Positions 49,596 through 62,017 are shown, numbered from the stretch's first letter. The stretch: DNA of 64,000 nucleotides from Paramecium pentaurelia (GCA_905183005.1 CAJJDO010000111.1:4942-68941), one strand, 5' to 3'. The notes: generated by a model not told the origin, from the sequence alone. Program-made: numbers and translations.

Positions 49596-50558
49596 TCATT
49601 ACAATTCAAATACTTTTATTTTGTTTGATTTTCTTTTTGATTGATTATATTCTAACATTAAGTAGATGTTGCCTTTAGCATTAGTTATGAATTTTTATTA
49701 TTCTTTTTAATTTTTAATTGGTTTTTTGTTTTCGTTATTTTCATCTAAATTAAGATAATAATAAGTTTAATCAGATGTTGAAAAAATCATTACTCCTATT
49801 AAATAATACAATTATAATTGATTATTTAGATTTTACAATATAGGATCTAATTGAATTAATTATTATTTTTTTTATGTATTTAAATTCCAAATTATCAAAC
49901 CACTTGAACAAAATATAAAGACTAAGCCTTTATCATTAAATGTTATATCAAAAATGTTACATCTTGCGTTATATATATATAAAGGTGTAAAATGATAGTA
50001 TTTATATATTAATAATCTTTTACCGCATATTGATAAAATGAGTTTTTTTTCGTCAAAATATTTAATATTTTCTCCTTAAATTTTGTATTTTCTTAAAGTC
50101 TTAACACGTTATCTAACTTAAAATTAAAATAATCCCATTAAGTCTTCCAATAATGCTTAATTGCAATTTGTGTTGATTAAGTTTAAAGATGGATTTATAT
50201 TAAAATTTAAAGGAAAATGAAGTGATAAATCAACATCTAAAAGTTTATGATGATAATTAATCAGCCATTTGTTGTATTTTTCTAAAAATTTAAAATTTGT
50301 GTAGTAAATCTTGTGATTTTTTTTGTGAACGACCCCTAATTAGTTTTCATAAGGATGAATCATTAAATCATAAATGTCCCAATTAGATATAAAATTACTT
50401 TATTCTTACAAAATTTAATAACATTTTCCAACTTTTCGATATAAAGTTAAATAAGTATTCCTTAGAATGATAAATTAAGAGCCATCATAGTTAATAGAAA
50501 TGAAATTAGGTGATGAATTACTTAGCTTAATATAACTTGTATTTTTGTAATTATTCAT
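49596..50558 (-). CDS. beta-propeller-like protein, unknown function
   Basis: A frame of 320 codons from ATG at 50558 to TGA at 49596-49598, with no intron required. The N-terminus reads SPNFISINYDGSQFIILRNT, and later CNIFDITFNDKGLVFIFCSS with GLIIWNLNTQ. Both have the turn-strand pattern of diverged WD40/propeller blades (D-G-S before a strand, W-N at the blade end). Canonical GH and WD dipeptides are mostly absent. I infer a small propeller scaffold. An alternative is a simple all-beta protein. Confidence 0.65.
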
Positions 50559-50757
50559 TTTAAATGAAGATTATTAGAAATAATATATTGTAAATATGAA
50601 ATGTTAAACTATAAATTAATGAAAGAATTAATTGATTAATACTAAAATTTGCTATTTAGTTTATGAATTAAATAAGAACTTAATCTAATTATGAGTAAGA
50701 TTTGTTTTAAACAAATGTAAAATAATTAATTTTAATAATAATTATGTTTATTTTAAA

Positions 50758-52838
50758 TCAATCAAATCTGATACGTCTTAAATTTGCAGCCAAAACAGAA
50801 TCATCAGCTTGAATAATTTCAAACTTTTTTTGAATAAAAGAAAATTAGATTTCCTCTAAACAATCTTAACTTTATGAGAATTTAACTGTTTTTCCTTTAT
50901 AAACTTCTTCATCAAATCCTTATACTACTACACCAGGAGGAATCTTTATAGATTTAACTTGACTGATTTTTTCCTATAAAGATAATTAAATTGATTATTA
51001 CTCTTGCAAGTGATGGAGTGTCTCTACAGATTTCATATTTGGTTCCCTTGAATCCACATTCAGTATACAATTCAACACAATCTTCTTTTAATTCATAAAG
51101 TAATTAGAATTCTCTGAAACCCCATGATTCATCATTAGCACCTTGATCTAATGTAGAACTTAACACTATGTTAGCGGTAGGATTAGTATGTTCAATAATG
51201 ACATCAACATTGAAGAAATAAGTCATCCAAGTACTTTAAGGAGCTCCACAAATTTTGGCTTATCCTGGAGTACTGAATCCAAATGATCTTTCAAATACAA
51301 CTTTTCCATCCACAAAGACTTAGAATTTTTCATCATCCCATGAGTCGATCTTCCAAAATTAGAATTGAATTCTGAGTCTAGAATGTTTTGGAAGATTGAA
51401 ATTTCTTTCAGCTTTAGCTTTTGCACCAAATCTTTGATAACCACCAAATAATTTCTTTTCTCCACATGTTGAGAATGGATTTTAATTTTAGAAGACATTT
51501 GATGGAGTCCAATCTTATAATCCTTAGAAATCTTATTCATCATTAAAGAAGAATCTATTTAATGTCATCCATTTAACTAATCAATATATAAATATATTAA
51601 ATTACTTCCTTCTTTACATTCACCATTCACTAAATCAAAACCTTAACCACAAGAAGTACAATCAGATTTTGCTGGTCCAGTACAACCTGTACATCCTTTG
51701 AAACATTAAGCAGCAAATAATTAGAAATCTCTAACTCCCCATGATTCATTCTCAGGTGGTTCATCCAATGTTGATTTCATTAAGACTTTTACTTCAGGGA
51801 ATTTGTGAGGAACATTTATTTCAATATTAACAATCTTTTCAGCCCATCCTTCTCCTTATTTTGCACCTGTATCAACACCACAAAGATCAACACCTTCATT
51901 ATAAGCAAAGGCTTATCTAAATTTCTCTTAATCATCAATTTCCATTAAAAATAATTCATTATCCCAAGAATCAATTTTCCACATTTAAACCTTAACTTTA
52001 ACTTAAAAGTGAGGTGGTAAATTAGTAAATCTCTTCCATAAATTAGCTTTTCTTCCTAATTTTCCAAAACCACCAAAAAGTTATACTCCTGCACATTCAT
52101 TTGATTCAGCTTTTCCTTCTCCATCTAATGTCCATCCTTCTAATGAAATTTATTTATTCCAATTAGTAGCTACATTTGTCCAAAAGAAACAATTATCTGG
52201 TTTATTATCACCACATACTGCACATTCTGGATGACATCTTTAGAATGATAATTTGAAATCTCTGAATGCCCAAGATTCCTATTATATTTATTATAATTAT
52301 CTATACATTCAATGCATCTTCATCCAAATTTGATGTCAATACTATACTTACTGTTGGTGAATTGTGTGGAACTTCAAATTCAATGTTATAAAAGGCTTCT
52401 TTCCAATCATTAGCAGCTCCACATAAATTAGCACCTTCAGAATAGTGCCATTTTGCTTGCCAAATGAAACCATCAACCAAAACAAACATTATTTCATTAT
52501 CCCAACTATCAATTCTATTATTTTTGTTATTTAATCAATATTACTTCCACAATTGTATATTGATCTTTAATTTATAATGAGGTGGAAGTGTTAATTATTT
52601 TAATGCAGTTGCTCCTTTACCAAATGCTCCATATCCACCAACCAAACTAATCTTATCACATTTACTAAAAGTGTTTCCTTTAAATGCTTTCTTTACAACC
52701 CAACCTAATTATTTATTATCAATCAATACCATCTAAGTCATTTATTTCAGCTGATGTAAATGCTGTATAATGGGTTACCCAAGGATCCTATGCTAATAAG
52801 ATCTACACACTCAACAATACAAGTAGGATTGTCTTCAT
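50758..52838 (-). CDS. secreted modular protein with beta/gamma-crystallin-like C-terminus
   Basis: Six exons (52838-52730, 52704-52545, 52514-52307, 52278-51606, 51576-51002, 50973-50758), with introns of 25, 30, 28, 29 and 28 nt, give 646 codons. MKTILLVLLSVQILLAQDPW is a signal peptide. Three related modules of about 170 residues follow. Each has LFGG(Y/F)..FG..A, LP.H...(K/R)...(Q).WKIDSWD(N/D)E, a CG motif, a (V/I)(P/E)H..P...(I/V) strand, S.LD...(N/D)ESWG.R(D/E)F(Q/K)L. A CxxC cluster (CFKGCTGCTGPAKSDCTSCG) separates modules 2 and 3. The last 95 residues (ELYTECGFKGTKYEICRDTP, then QVKSIKIPPGVVVQGFDEEV) fit a beta/gamma-crystallin motif. In Tetrahymena such C-terminal domains occur on secretory-granule proteins (GRT1/IGR1 type), so I infer a dense-core-granule or surface protein. 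It is intact here; the copy at 52891-53916 is an overlap artefact. Confidence 0.85.
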
Positions 52839-53967
52839 AATATAATAATATTAATGCTAATCATTAATTCTCTTAAAAACGAATACTTTNCATTTATTTC
52901 AATATTAACAATCTTTTCAGCCCATCCTTCTCCTTATTTTGCACCTGTATCAACACCACAAAGATCAACACCTTCATTATAAGCAAAGGCTTATCTAAAT
53001 TTCTCTTAATCATCAATTTCCATTAAAAATAATTCATTATCCCAAGAATCAATTTTCCACATTTAAACCTTAACTTTAACTTAAAAGTGAGGTGGTAAAT
53101 TAGTGAATCTCTTCCATAAATTAGCTTTTCTTCCTAATTTTCCAAAACCACCAAAAAGTTATACTCCTGCACATTCATTTGATTCAGCTTTTCCTTCTCC
53201 ATCTAATGTCCATCCTTCTAATGAAATTTATTTATTCCAATTAGTAGCTACATTTGTCCAAAAGAAACAATTATCTGGTTTATTATCACCACATACTGCA
53301 CATTCTGGATGACATCTTTAGAATGATAATTTGAAATCTCTGAATGCCCAAGATTCCTATTATATTTATTATAATTATCTATACATTCAATGCATCTTCA
53401 TCCAAATTTGATGTCAATACTATACTTACTGTTGGTGAATTGTGTGGAACTTCAAATTCAATGTTATAAAAGGCTTCTTTCCAATCATTAGCAGCTCCAC
53501 ATAAATTAGCACCTTCAGAATAGTGCCATTTTGCTTGCCAAATGAAACCATCAACCAAAACAAACATTATTTCATTATCCCAACTATCAATTCTATTATT
53601 TTTGTTATTTAATCAATATTACTTCCACAATTGTATATTGATCTTTAATTTATAATGAGGTGGAAGTGTTAATTATTTTAATGCAGTTGCTCCTTTACCA
53701 AATGCTCCATATCCACCAACCAAACTAATCTTATCACATTTACTAAAAGTGTTTCCTTTAAATGCTTTCTTTACAACCCAACCTAATTATTTATTATCAA
53801 TCAATACCATCTAAGTCATTTATTTCAGCTGATGTAAATGCTGTATAATGGGTTACCCAAGGATCCTATGCTAATAAGATCTACACACTCAACAATACAA
53901 GTAGGATTGTCTTCATAATATATTAATATTAATGCTAATCATTAATTCTCTTAAAAACGAATACTTT
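51813..53967. repeat. gap-flanking duplication, 1077 bp with two differences
   Basis: Bases 51813-52889 recur at 52891-53967 (offset 1078), separated by one N at 52890. I saw two differences: A52027/G53105, which is silent in a Phe codon of the minus-strand gene, and A52845/T53923, which is upstream of the start codon. This is best explained by an unmerged contig overlap carrying two alleles or two base-call errors. Confidence 0.85.
52891..53916 (-). CDS. gap-truncated copy of the crystallin-domain gene
   Basis: Start codon at 53916. It reads the same signal peptide, first module and most of the second module as the gene at 50758-52838, and is cut by the N at 52890. The introns are identical. 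It should be merged with the intact copy and not counted as a paralogue. Confidence 0.8.
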
Positions 53968-54128
53968 TATAATTTATATTATCCAGTATATATATAAATT
54001 CTGTTGGTATCATCCCTTTATTCCACTCTACTCTTAAAAAACCAATATCTTATTTATTTATATTACACTAAGAATTATAATAAATATGATTTCTATATAT
54101 TAAACTGTCATTAGACACTTTTATCTTC

Positions 54129-54688
54129 TCAGAACTCAAAAATATCTTTATCTTTCATTCCAAAATATTAGAAACTATTCCTATATGTTGATTTAATTGT
54201 ATGAGGAGCACAAATCAAAGTCATAGTTTGATTGTCTAATTTACCAAATACTTTTTAAGTCATATTTTAAGTGACAGATCCAGAAAATTCAACCCCTTAA
54301 GCTGAAGGCTAATAATAGGAGAAAATTATTAATTATATTCTCTAAAGTTAAGTGAAGAGTTAGTTTTTTTTAAAGTAGCATATGCCTTCAATTCAGAGTT
54401 TAATAAAATATCTTACTAAAATTGTAGAATAAAAAATTATTACTTCAGATTTATTAATTAATAGCCGTACTAATTGAGTCTTATCTTTGTCCTGTGTGGC
54501 TATAGCTTAGATAATTAATATATGGGTGCTTTTCTTGATTTATCATTAATCATTACTATTCTTTTATATTTTTTATTAGAAGATTAAGGTTGGCTCAAAA
54601 CACAAGAACCTTTTAATTTATTAAGGATTGCAAACAATAATGTAATTATTATTGCTAAAAGAAGAATAAGTAAAATAAAAAAAATCAT
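54129..54688 (-). CDS. small single-pass membrane protein
   Basis: ATG at 54688 begins MIFFILLILLLAIIITLLFA, a strongly hydrophobic N-terminal segment that could be a signal anchor. It is followed by a basic stretch (ILNKLKGSC...KKYKRI) and a probably folded part: SELKAYATLKKTNSSLNFRE and, after a frame change, GVEFSGSVTQNMTQKVFGKL with NQTMTLICAPHTIKSTYRNS, ending IFEF before TGA at 54129-54131. One clear 28-nt intron (GTAATA...TTTTAG, about 54431-54458) is present; at least one other frame change is unresolved. The start lies only 19 bases after the stop of the upstream coiled-coil gene. Family not recognised. Confidence 0.55.
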
Positions 54689-54707
54689 TATAATAATATT
54701 TAAGATA

Positions 54708-56776
54708 TCAAATATAGGATTTAATTTTTGCTTATAATTAAGGCACACTATATGGAGAGACCTTAGAACCTGATTGTTAAGCTACACTATTTTAATTATA
54801 TTGGGAGTATGATTATTGTTGGTAGTTTTGATGTGTCTATCTAGTTTTGTTATCATTTTCCTGTCTCCTTTAAAGATCATGATATTTATTTTCAATTTCA
54901 GCCATTTCATGACGATGTCTTATAATCATTTCATTAATTTCCTTCTCTTTATGAAACACTTTCTCTTCCAAAAAAGATCTCTCTCTATCAAACATAGATT
55001 TCACTTCTTGTACATATAATTCAGTTTATTAAATTTATTTAAGTAATTATTTATTTTCTGCAGTTAATCTAAATATAATTATATTAATATATACCTATTA
55101 TTCTCTTCTTATAATTATCTTACTTAATTGTCTAACTTAGATAATTGTTCCATTGATACTTTGGCATTAGGATCTTCTGCTTATAATTTCATTATTTTTA
55201 AGTCAGATAAAATTCCATTTGGATCTTTTCTTACTTTCCATTTTAGTTTATCATTCTCACATTATAATTATTCATTTTCTACTTCTCTTAATTTTAATCT
55301 TTTTCTTAATTCCTCAGATTCTGAACATAACACTTTCATTTATTCATATTATAATTTATATTAATCTCTTTCAGCTTTAGCATCTTAAGTAGCTTGTTGC
55401 ATTTTTGACAATTCATCATCATATATAGATTTCTAATTTGTTAGTTTCTAAATCTTTTCTTTTAAACTACTCAAATGTTCTTATTGATCTTTCTTTCTAA
55501 ACTCTAAATCATTTTCTATTGTAATTTTCTAATTCTCTAAACTATTATAAGCTGCCAACAAACTCTTATGTTTTTCATTAACTTCCTTATATAAAGTATT
55601 TATTTAATTGAGATCTACACTTAGTTAATGATTTAATTTCTGTAATCTTTCAATTGTACCATCCTTCTCTAAAATAGCCAATTTGTCTTAGGCTGCTACT
55701 TATGTTTATTATAAATTGATTTTTTATAATCTTCCAACTTCTGATTCAAATTATTTTAAATTCTATTCAAATGTATCTTTGGCTTTATTAAGATAATTAT
55801 TTCTATTTTCTAATTCTGCACATTGAAATTTAGATTCTTAAAGTTAATCTTTAACAATCAATAATTCAGATCTAGAAGCTTATTTTAAATCATATAATTA
55901 TTTATCTAATTATTCAATTTACATTTTAGACTAACTAAGTTATTTATTTAAATTTCTTATTTCTTATTATAGCATATCATTTATACTAGATAATTTAGTA
56001 TTTTCTGTAATTAATTTAGTTTTTTCAATATTTTATTCATTCAATTACATTTATAATTATTAAGCTGATTCTTAATTTTTCACAATCATTTCTTCATATC
56101 TATTAGCAATTTCTCTCTCTTTTGAATGTTTTCTGCAAGAATGACTATGATTACCTTTCTCTCTTTTAATATCATCTTACCCACTTGAAGATTCACTTTC
56201 AGATAATACTTATTTTTAATATTAATTTATTCTCTCTCTATCTTGATTCTATTATTAAGGTAATGTTGATTATTATTTTTAAGATTAATCTAATTAATTA
56301 CTTTTCTTTGAGTCTTAATTTTCTTTTTGTTATGGCTGTTATGGCTTTTTTTCTGGAATGGCAGTTGTTGGCTTATCTTATTTAGTATTTATTTTTTGTG
56401 TTGACTTTTCTACTTTCCCTTCCTTTTTTGTACTTCTACTTTAACGATCAGGTACAATTGCTTTAATTTCATTTTATTTGATTTATGGTTATAGAATTGG
56501 CTTTTCTTCTTTTTTATTTTCAACTGATTTTGATCTATCCATTTCTGATGAAGATTTTATGGTATCAGCAAATTAGACATTTTTTTTCGATGAACCTCTT
56601 TACTTTAACATCTCATCATCTAATGGTTTTTTAAGAGCAGATTCAAATTATTTAAAGGTTTCATTTGCATTTTAAACTAATTTAAATGCTTCCTTCTGAG
56701 GGTCTTAAGCATTTTGAACATCTCTGCTTACTTATTCAAGTAATTCTTTTTTTAGTTTCTCTTAATTCTTTGACAT
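54708..56776 (-). CDS. 680-aa coiled-coil protein
   Basis: ATG at 56776 (MSKNQEKLKKELLEQVSRDV), one 26-nt intron (55069-55094) and TGA at 54708-54710 give 680 codons. Residues 1-200 are low-complexity and charged (Lys/Glu/Gln/Pro, e.g. KPTTAIPEKKPQQPQQKENQ), with a Ser-rich acidic patch (LSESESSSG). Residues about 215-620 are a nearly continuous coiled coil with heptads rich in Leu, Gln and Glu (e.g. LQQEIRNLNKQLSQSKMQIE). The tail is Gln/Ser/Tyr-rich. The overall plan is that of structural proteins of basal bodies, cortex or cytoskeleton, but long coiled coils cannot be assigned by sequence look alone. No motor head or kinase domain is present. Confidence 0.8.
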
Positions 56777-56855
56777 TAGATTAACGAATATGTTTAATAA
56801 TATTAACTAATATAATTAAATCGATATTTATAAGTATTTATTATTTAACATTTAA

Positions 56856-57770
56856 TCAACCTTCTTAAAGAAATCTACGAATCTATCGTGATTCTTTATT
56901 TAATAAATTGTATTCAATCATCTTATCAAAATCAATATAATATTTTGAAGTATTTCTAATTACTTTTAAAGTATTTTATTTAGTTGAATTTTTACAATAT
57001 TTTTAATATGCTTTTTCAAGTGCATCTGTATTCTCTTAATCATAATTATTCCATTCATATGATTTTGGTTATAATTAGTATTACCATATAATTTCTTTTA
57101 AAGCTCCTCTACTTATTGGTTTTTTTGGTTCCTCTTAATATTGTTTTTCTATATTTCTCCTTTAAATATGATTAATTGTTAAGGTATTTGTATTTTCAAG
57201 AGTGTTTTCTTTAAGATCTACAATAAATCTATGTTATTGCCATGTAAATTCATAGATTGAAACTCCAGTCTAACAAGCATTTTGATAGAAGTGTTCAATT
57301 GTATCACTAATTGATAATTATAAAGGTTTAAACTTACCATTATTCCTTTCAAACCAATGGAATTATGTATAAGTTAATTTAGAATTAGATTATTGTGGTG
57401 ATATCTATGCTTTATTGTATTATTTAAGAAGTGTTCTACCTAAAGGTACTTCTAAATAAATCTATCTGGATTTTCCATTTAGAGTATTGATCAACCTCAA
57501 ATTTTTTAGATTTATACAATGTCCACCAGTTTCAGCAAAACGAACATAAATGAGATCTTTTCCTTCATCAATACCTTGAAGAATAGAGAGACTTAATTCA
57601 TCAGTTACTTATTAGACTGTTGTGGGTGTAATTTCAATATAAAATTCTTATAATTTATTAGGATCTATTTATTTTTAGGCTTAAGCTGATTTCTTATATT
57701 CTAAATTATAAGGATAATCATCTTGAGAATACTTAAATTAATATTTAGGATAAGGACCTATTTTTCTCAT
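56856..57770 (-). CDS. WWE-domain protein (two WWE-like domains)
   Basis: An intronless frame of 304 codons from MRKIGPYPKYQFKYSQDDYP at 57770 to TGA at 56856-56858. Residues about 130-210 (FHWFERNNGKFKPLQLSISD, then EFTWQQHRFIVDLKENTLEN and NHIQRRNI) and 225-304 (WQYQLQPKSYEWNNYDQEN, TSKYYIDFDKMIEYNLLNKE, ending RQIRRFL) each fit the WWE pattern. That pattern is an aromatic W near the start, an acidic helix, Y/F-x-(V/I)-D-(F/L), and a closing R-x-(I)-R-R. WWE domains in PARPs, Deltex and RNF146 bind iso-ADP-ribose in poly(ADP-ribose). No RING or PARP catalytic domain is attached here, so this would be a stand-alone reader. It is divergently transcribed from the S28 protease gene with 50 bases between the starts. 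Confidence 0.8.
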
Positions 57771-57820
57771 ATTAAGAAAAAATTGTTAATTAAGTAAAAT
57801 TAATAAATTTCATTTTGAGA

Positions 57821-59210
57821 ATGTATTAAATATCAATTATATTATTGATCTGTATTTTTGGAGTGAATAGTTATGTTTAGACTGAAAGATGGTTTGAATA
57901 ATAATTGATTGATCATTATGATAGAACTAACAAATAGACATTTAGATAAAGATATTGGACAGTTGAAGAATACTTCTAACCAGATGGAGGAGCAATATTA
58001 TTTTGGATTTGTGGAGAATATACATGTATTTTGAAGAATTTAAATCAATTAAAGGTCCAGGAATACGAAAGGAGAGATTATTTCCAGTTGAATTAGCATA
58101 GACTCATAAAGCATTGATTGTAGTATTGGAACATAGATTTTATGGTAAAAGTATGCCATTTGAAAAGGAAGCATTAAAGATAGAAAATTTAAAGTAAAAT
58201 AATGAAATAATAATATAAGATATCTAGGTATAAGATAAGCATTAGATGATTTGGCTTATTTTTAATTGTATATTGTGTAAAATAAATTATTTGGAGTTAA
58301 GTAAAGTCATCCATGGATTGCAATAGGAGGTTCATATCCTGGTGCAATGGCTGCATGGTATAGATATTAATACCCACATTTAGTAGTGGGAGCATTAGCA
58401 TCATCAGCAGTTGTTTAAATTCTTACAGATTTTCCTAAATTTGATACATAAGTTTATTAAAGTGCTTTGAAATCAGGATAAGAATGTGCTGATAATTTAA
58501 AGGCTTTAAATTAATATGCAGAAGATAATTTAGAAACTATAAGAATGAGATTAAATGCAGAGAAATTAACAGAAGAGGAATTTTTATTTTATTTTACAGA
58601 TGCTATCATATTAAAAATTTAATATGGTGGAAGAAGTAGATTATGTAATGATTTGAAAGGGAAGACTATTAATGAATAGATGGATTATTTTATATAGAGA
58701 GCTCTAATTGAGGATAATCCATAATCATATGGATCATATTATTTGAAGGATGATGTTTATGATGAAAATAATCTTAGATCATCAAGATAGTGGAAATATC
58801 AATGTTGTACAGAAGTTGGTTGGTGGTAAACTGCACCAGAATTTGATTCTTTGAGATCTGATAGATTAGATATTGAATTCTATAAATAATATTGTAAAGA
58901 TATTTATGGTGAGGAATTGAAATTATGGCCAGATGAAGATAAAGGAAATGCTTATTTTGGAGGATTTGATTTATCAATTGATAATATCATATTTACTAAT
59001 GGAGATGAAGATCCATGGAAATGGGTGAGTATTATTGAATAATAAGGAAATATGAATGTATATCATATTAATTGTACTGATGCTGGACATTGTGTTGAAT
59101 TGTATACACCTACTGATTAAGATTGTGATTAATTAAAATAAGCTAGGATTGAAATCTCTTAAATATTTGGTAATTGGATTAATGATCACTATTCAAAATA
59201 AGAATTATGA
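57821..59210 (+). CDS. S28-family serine carboxypeptidase
   Basis: Start at 57821; introns 58026-58054 (29 nt) and 58194-58219 (26 nt); TGA at 59208-59210; 444 codons. A signal peptide (MYQISIILLICIFGVNSYVQ) precedes the mature chain. Hallmarks of peptidase family S28 (prolyl carboxypeptidase, DPP7, thymus-specific serine protease) are all visible. They are GGAILFWICGEYTC, VVLEHRFYGKSMPF, the nucleophile elbow AIGGSYPGAMAAWYRYQYPH (Ser in G-x-S-x-x-G), the Asp motif IFTNGDEDPWKWVS and the His motif CTDAGHCVEL. Length matches the family (450-500 aa). It is expected to act in lysosomes/phagosomes or be secreted, removing residues after proline. It looks intact and active. Confidence 0.93.
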
Positions 59211-59316
59211 TTATTTTATATCAATCTAACAGTATTAAAATTAAATAATTTGTATTTTTATTATATGAATTCCAAAGATTACAGTATTTATTTGAATATA
59301 TTTCATAGTTCATAGA

Positions 59317-60555
59317 ATGCTATACTTAAGTCAACTTAAAAAGGATTATTTAGAATAATGCCTATCCAAAGAATAAGAGCCAGATTACGAATTGATCCAT
59401 GTCATTTCCATTATTGAATCAAATCAAAACTCAAATTTAGACTTAACTTTAGTGAAAGCAACATCATTACTATTGATTCTACCATTACTTAAGGTAAATT
59501 ATGCTATTATCCGGTCAAGGCAGTGTCAAAATCAAATTGACTAAATTACCATCACATCCCAATAAGCCCAATAATTGAAAGACATCCTTCCTTAGTTCAT
59601 CGAAGAAAGCAATCTCGACATCCAAATACGTAAGAAGATTCCTTAATTGGATTTAAATCAAATCAATTCGTCCACCAGCAATTTGATTTAATCTTCTTAG
59701 AGATAAAATAAACTATAAAAATCACCATCATAATATTAATTCAATACAGATCGTTTGTAAAATCCTTAAAGTACAACAAGAATAAAAAAATAATTATTAC
59801 CAACTACTATTACTTAATAAACTTAACCTAAATCCCCAAATACTAAAATAGTGAATGTAAAATTGAAAAAATAACATACGGAAGTAGTAGGAAAATCATT
59901 AACACATAAAAAAAGATTATAATTATAATCACATGAAGATTTAAATAGAAAAGTTAGTTCTCATAGTTTTACTAAACATAAAAATACTAGCAGTTCACCA
60001 ATTAATGAAACAACTAATATTTAAAGATAAGTTAGTCAATATGCTACTGGTCAAACATAATTAAAATCTAATTCTTCAAATGCTAATATTCAAATCAAAG
60101 CTTTATTGGAATCTTAACAAAGTTAAAAAACACTTAATACTACTGTAAATCCTAGTGATTAAAATGCTGATATTTCAATCCATTTAAAAAATCTAATAAG
60201 TTTTTGCAATTAATCAATATTAAAAAAGAATTAAGAATGTTATAATTCAAAAAAAGATTTATAAACTTAATAAACTAATTCTAGTATTTTATAAGTTAAA
60301 GACAATAAAGAGAATACTTAACCAATTAAAAAATCTACTCCTTTATTAAAAGCTACAGAACATACTATGATTAAATTGACTGAATTGTCAGAGGAAGATA
60401 ATCCTGAAACAGCTAGATTTAATTCAGATGATGATGTTAGAAAGATGACAAATTTTAATAGTAAAGGATTATAAAAATTATTATAATCAAAAACTAATCA
60501 ATTATCAGAATAGAGCTCAACATAATCATTACTTTCATTATTTTAAAGAAAATGA
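59317..60555 (+). CDS. unknown Ser/Gln-rich protein
   Basis: A frame of 412 codons from MLYLSQLKKDYLEQCLSKEQ at 59317 to TGA at 60553-60555, no intron needed. Residues 1-60 are helical and leucine-rich. Residues about 90-300 are a low-complexity Ser/Thr/Gln/Asn-rich linker with basic patches (KHKNTSSSPINETTN). The C-terminal 120 residues include IKNLISFCNQSILKK-type helix and an acidic patch (LTELSEEDNPETARF). No catalytic or membrane signature. An earlier ATG at about 59265 opens only a short frame that ends in TGA, so 59317 is preferred. Confidence 0.7.
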
Positions 60556-60687
60556 TTATATTTTATCAATTAATATTTCATAATTAAAATGCTTAAAAAA
60601 TTAATAGTGCAAAAATTGTGCAATCAATTTTATTTTGCAAAATTTTACTAATTCTCAAAGCTCAATCACTTTTTCTAATCATTTGAG

Positions 60688-61991
60688 ATGGATAAATTTG
60701 ATACCGATTCTTAATTGAGTTCTACAACTGGTAATATCAAATTTTCAAAAATAATTGAATCTATGGATAAAGGCAAATAATCCTATTTTAATTCAACTCT
60801 TAATGAATATTTGAAAACACAAAATATAAACTTTGAATAATTATTGACATTACTTGTGGCTTTACATCAAACAAATATATTTTGTAATAAATCCAATAAA
60901 GAAATTCTCCTCAAACACATTAATTCAAATTTGAACACTATAAATATAGGAGTCCTTTAAATGATCTCACATAGTTTATCTTTAGGTATTGCTGATCAAT
61001 AGACATTAAATTTATATATTTAGAATTTTGTAAAATGTGATTTGAAGAAATTTAATCATTTTCAATAATTTGATATGATATTTATAATTTCATAGGCTGT
61101 TTTAAAATTTCAAGTGAATCTTTATAACTCTGAATTTGCTAATTAATGGAAACTACTTCTTTAATTACTTTTACCACATTTGGAAACAAAAAAAGATTGG
61201 CTTGTAAAGAAATTTCCACATTTAGCCTTCATTGTTAAAAGTATAAGTAAAGAAAATGCTGAAAGTTTCTTTATTGAAGATTTGATAAATTTATTTAAGG
61301 CTATGACAAATAAATTTATACAATAAACAGATTTAATTTATAAATTAGATTCTAAAGACATTACTATATTATTATCAAGTTTAATAAAGATTAAAGAGAA
61401 GTATTTAACAAAAGAACTTAATATTTTGATTGAAAATTTAATTAAATTTTTATTGAGATATGATTTCTCTAAATTCAATGATTCATCTTTGTAATCTTTA
61501 GCTTTATCATTAACTTAATTACCATCATATTAATCATAATTCCAAGATTTATTAATAGATTAGATAGAATTTAGAAAGTAGAAGGGAAAATTTAATACAA
61601 AATAGCATTTATCTATAATATTTGAATTGATTATTAAATGGAGAAATAAGGTAAGCAATGAAAAATTAGTGAATCTAATTTAAAGTGTATCTGTTATTGA
61701 ATAATCAGATTATGATCTTGCTCATTATTTTTAGATTCTTACTACATTACCTTTAGAATAGATAATTAATTTATTGAAATCTATTGAATATGTAAATAGT
61801 ATAATGTATTTTATTAGGATTTAATTTAAAGAAATGAAAAATATTGTCAAGATTAAAATTATAAAAAAGACTCTATCTCACTTGAAAGAATGATGAAATC
61901 TCTTGTGAAAATAGAAGGTTATGCAAAATAATAAAATGCTTCTTCTGTTAATATGTAATTGATATAGAAAATTTAAAATTTGTTATAATGA
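60688..61991 (+). CDS. unknown all-helical repeat-like protein
   Basis: Start MDKFDTDSQLSSTTGNIKFS; one intron 61792-61817 (26 nt, GTAAAT...TTAG); TGA at 61989-61991; 425 codons. Apart from the first 35 residues the protein is a series of amphipathic helices (FEQLLTLLVALHQTNIFC, IGVLQMISHSLSLGIADQQT, ITILLSSLIKIKEKYLTKEL, LHSLALSLTQLPSYQ-like). This layout recalls the helical repeats of FASTK/RAP or OPR-type organellar RNA-binding proteins. No RAP or catalytic domain follows, so that is only a suggestion. Without the intron the frame would end 59 codons earlier on a less convincing tail. The next gene starts 26 bases downstream. Confidence 0.7.
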
Positions 61992-62017
61992 TAATAATTG
62001 ATTATAATTATTTATAA

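Noticed and set aside
53103..53312. Plus-strand frame rich in Pro/Ser
   Set aside because: Antisense shadow of the crystallin-domain gene.
52891..53916. A second paralogous crystallin-domain gene
   Set aside because: It is the repeated contig end next to the N at 52890, with introns and protein identical to the intact gene.
59265..59400. Start of the gene at 59317 at the earlier ATG near 59265
   Set aside because: That frame ends in TGA after about 45 codons, while the ATG at 59317 opens 412 codons.
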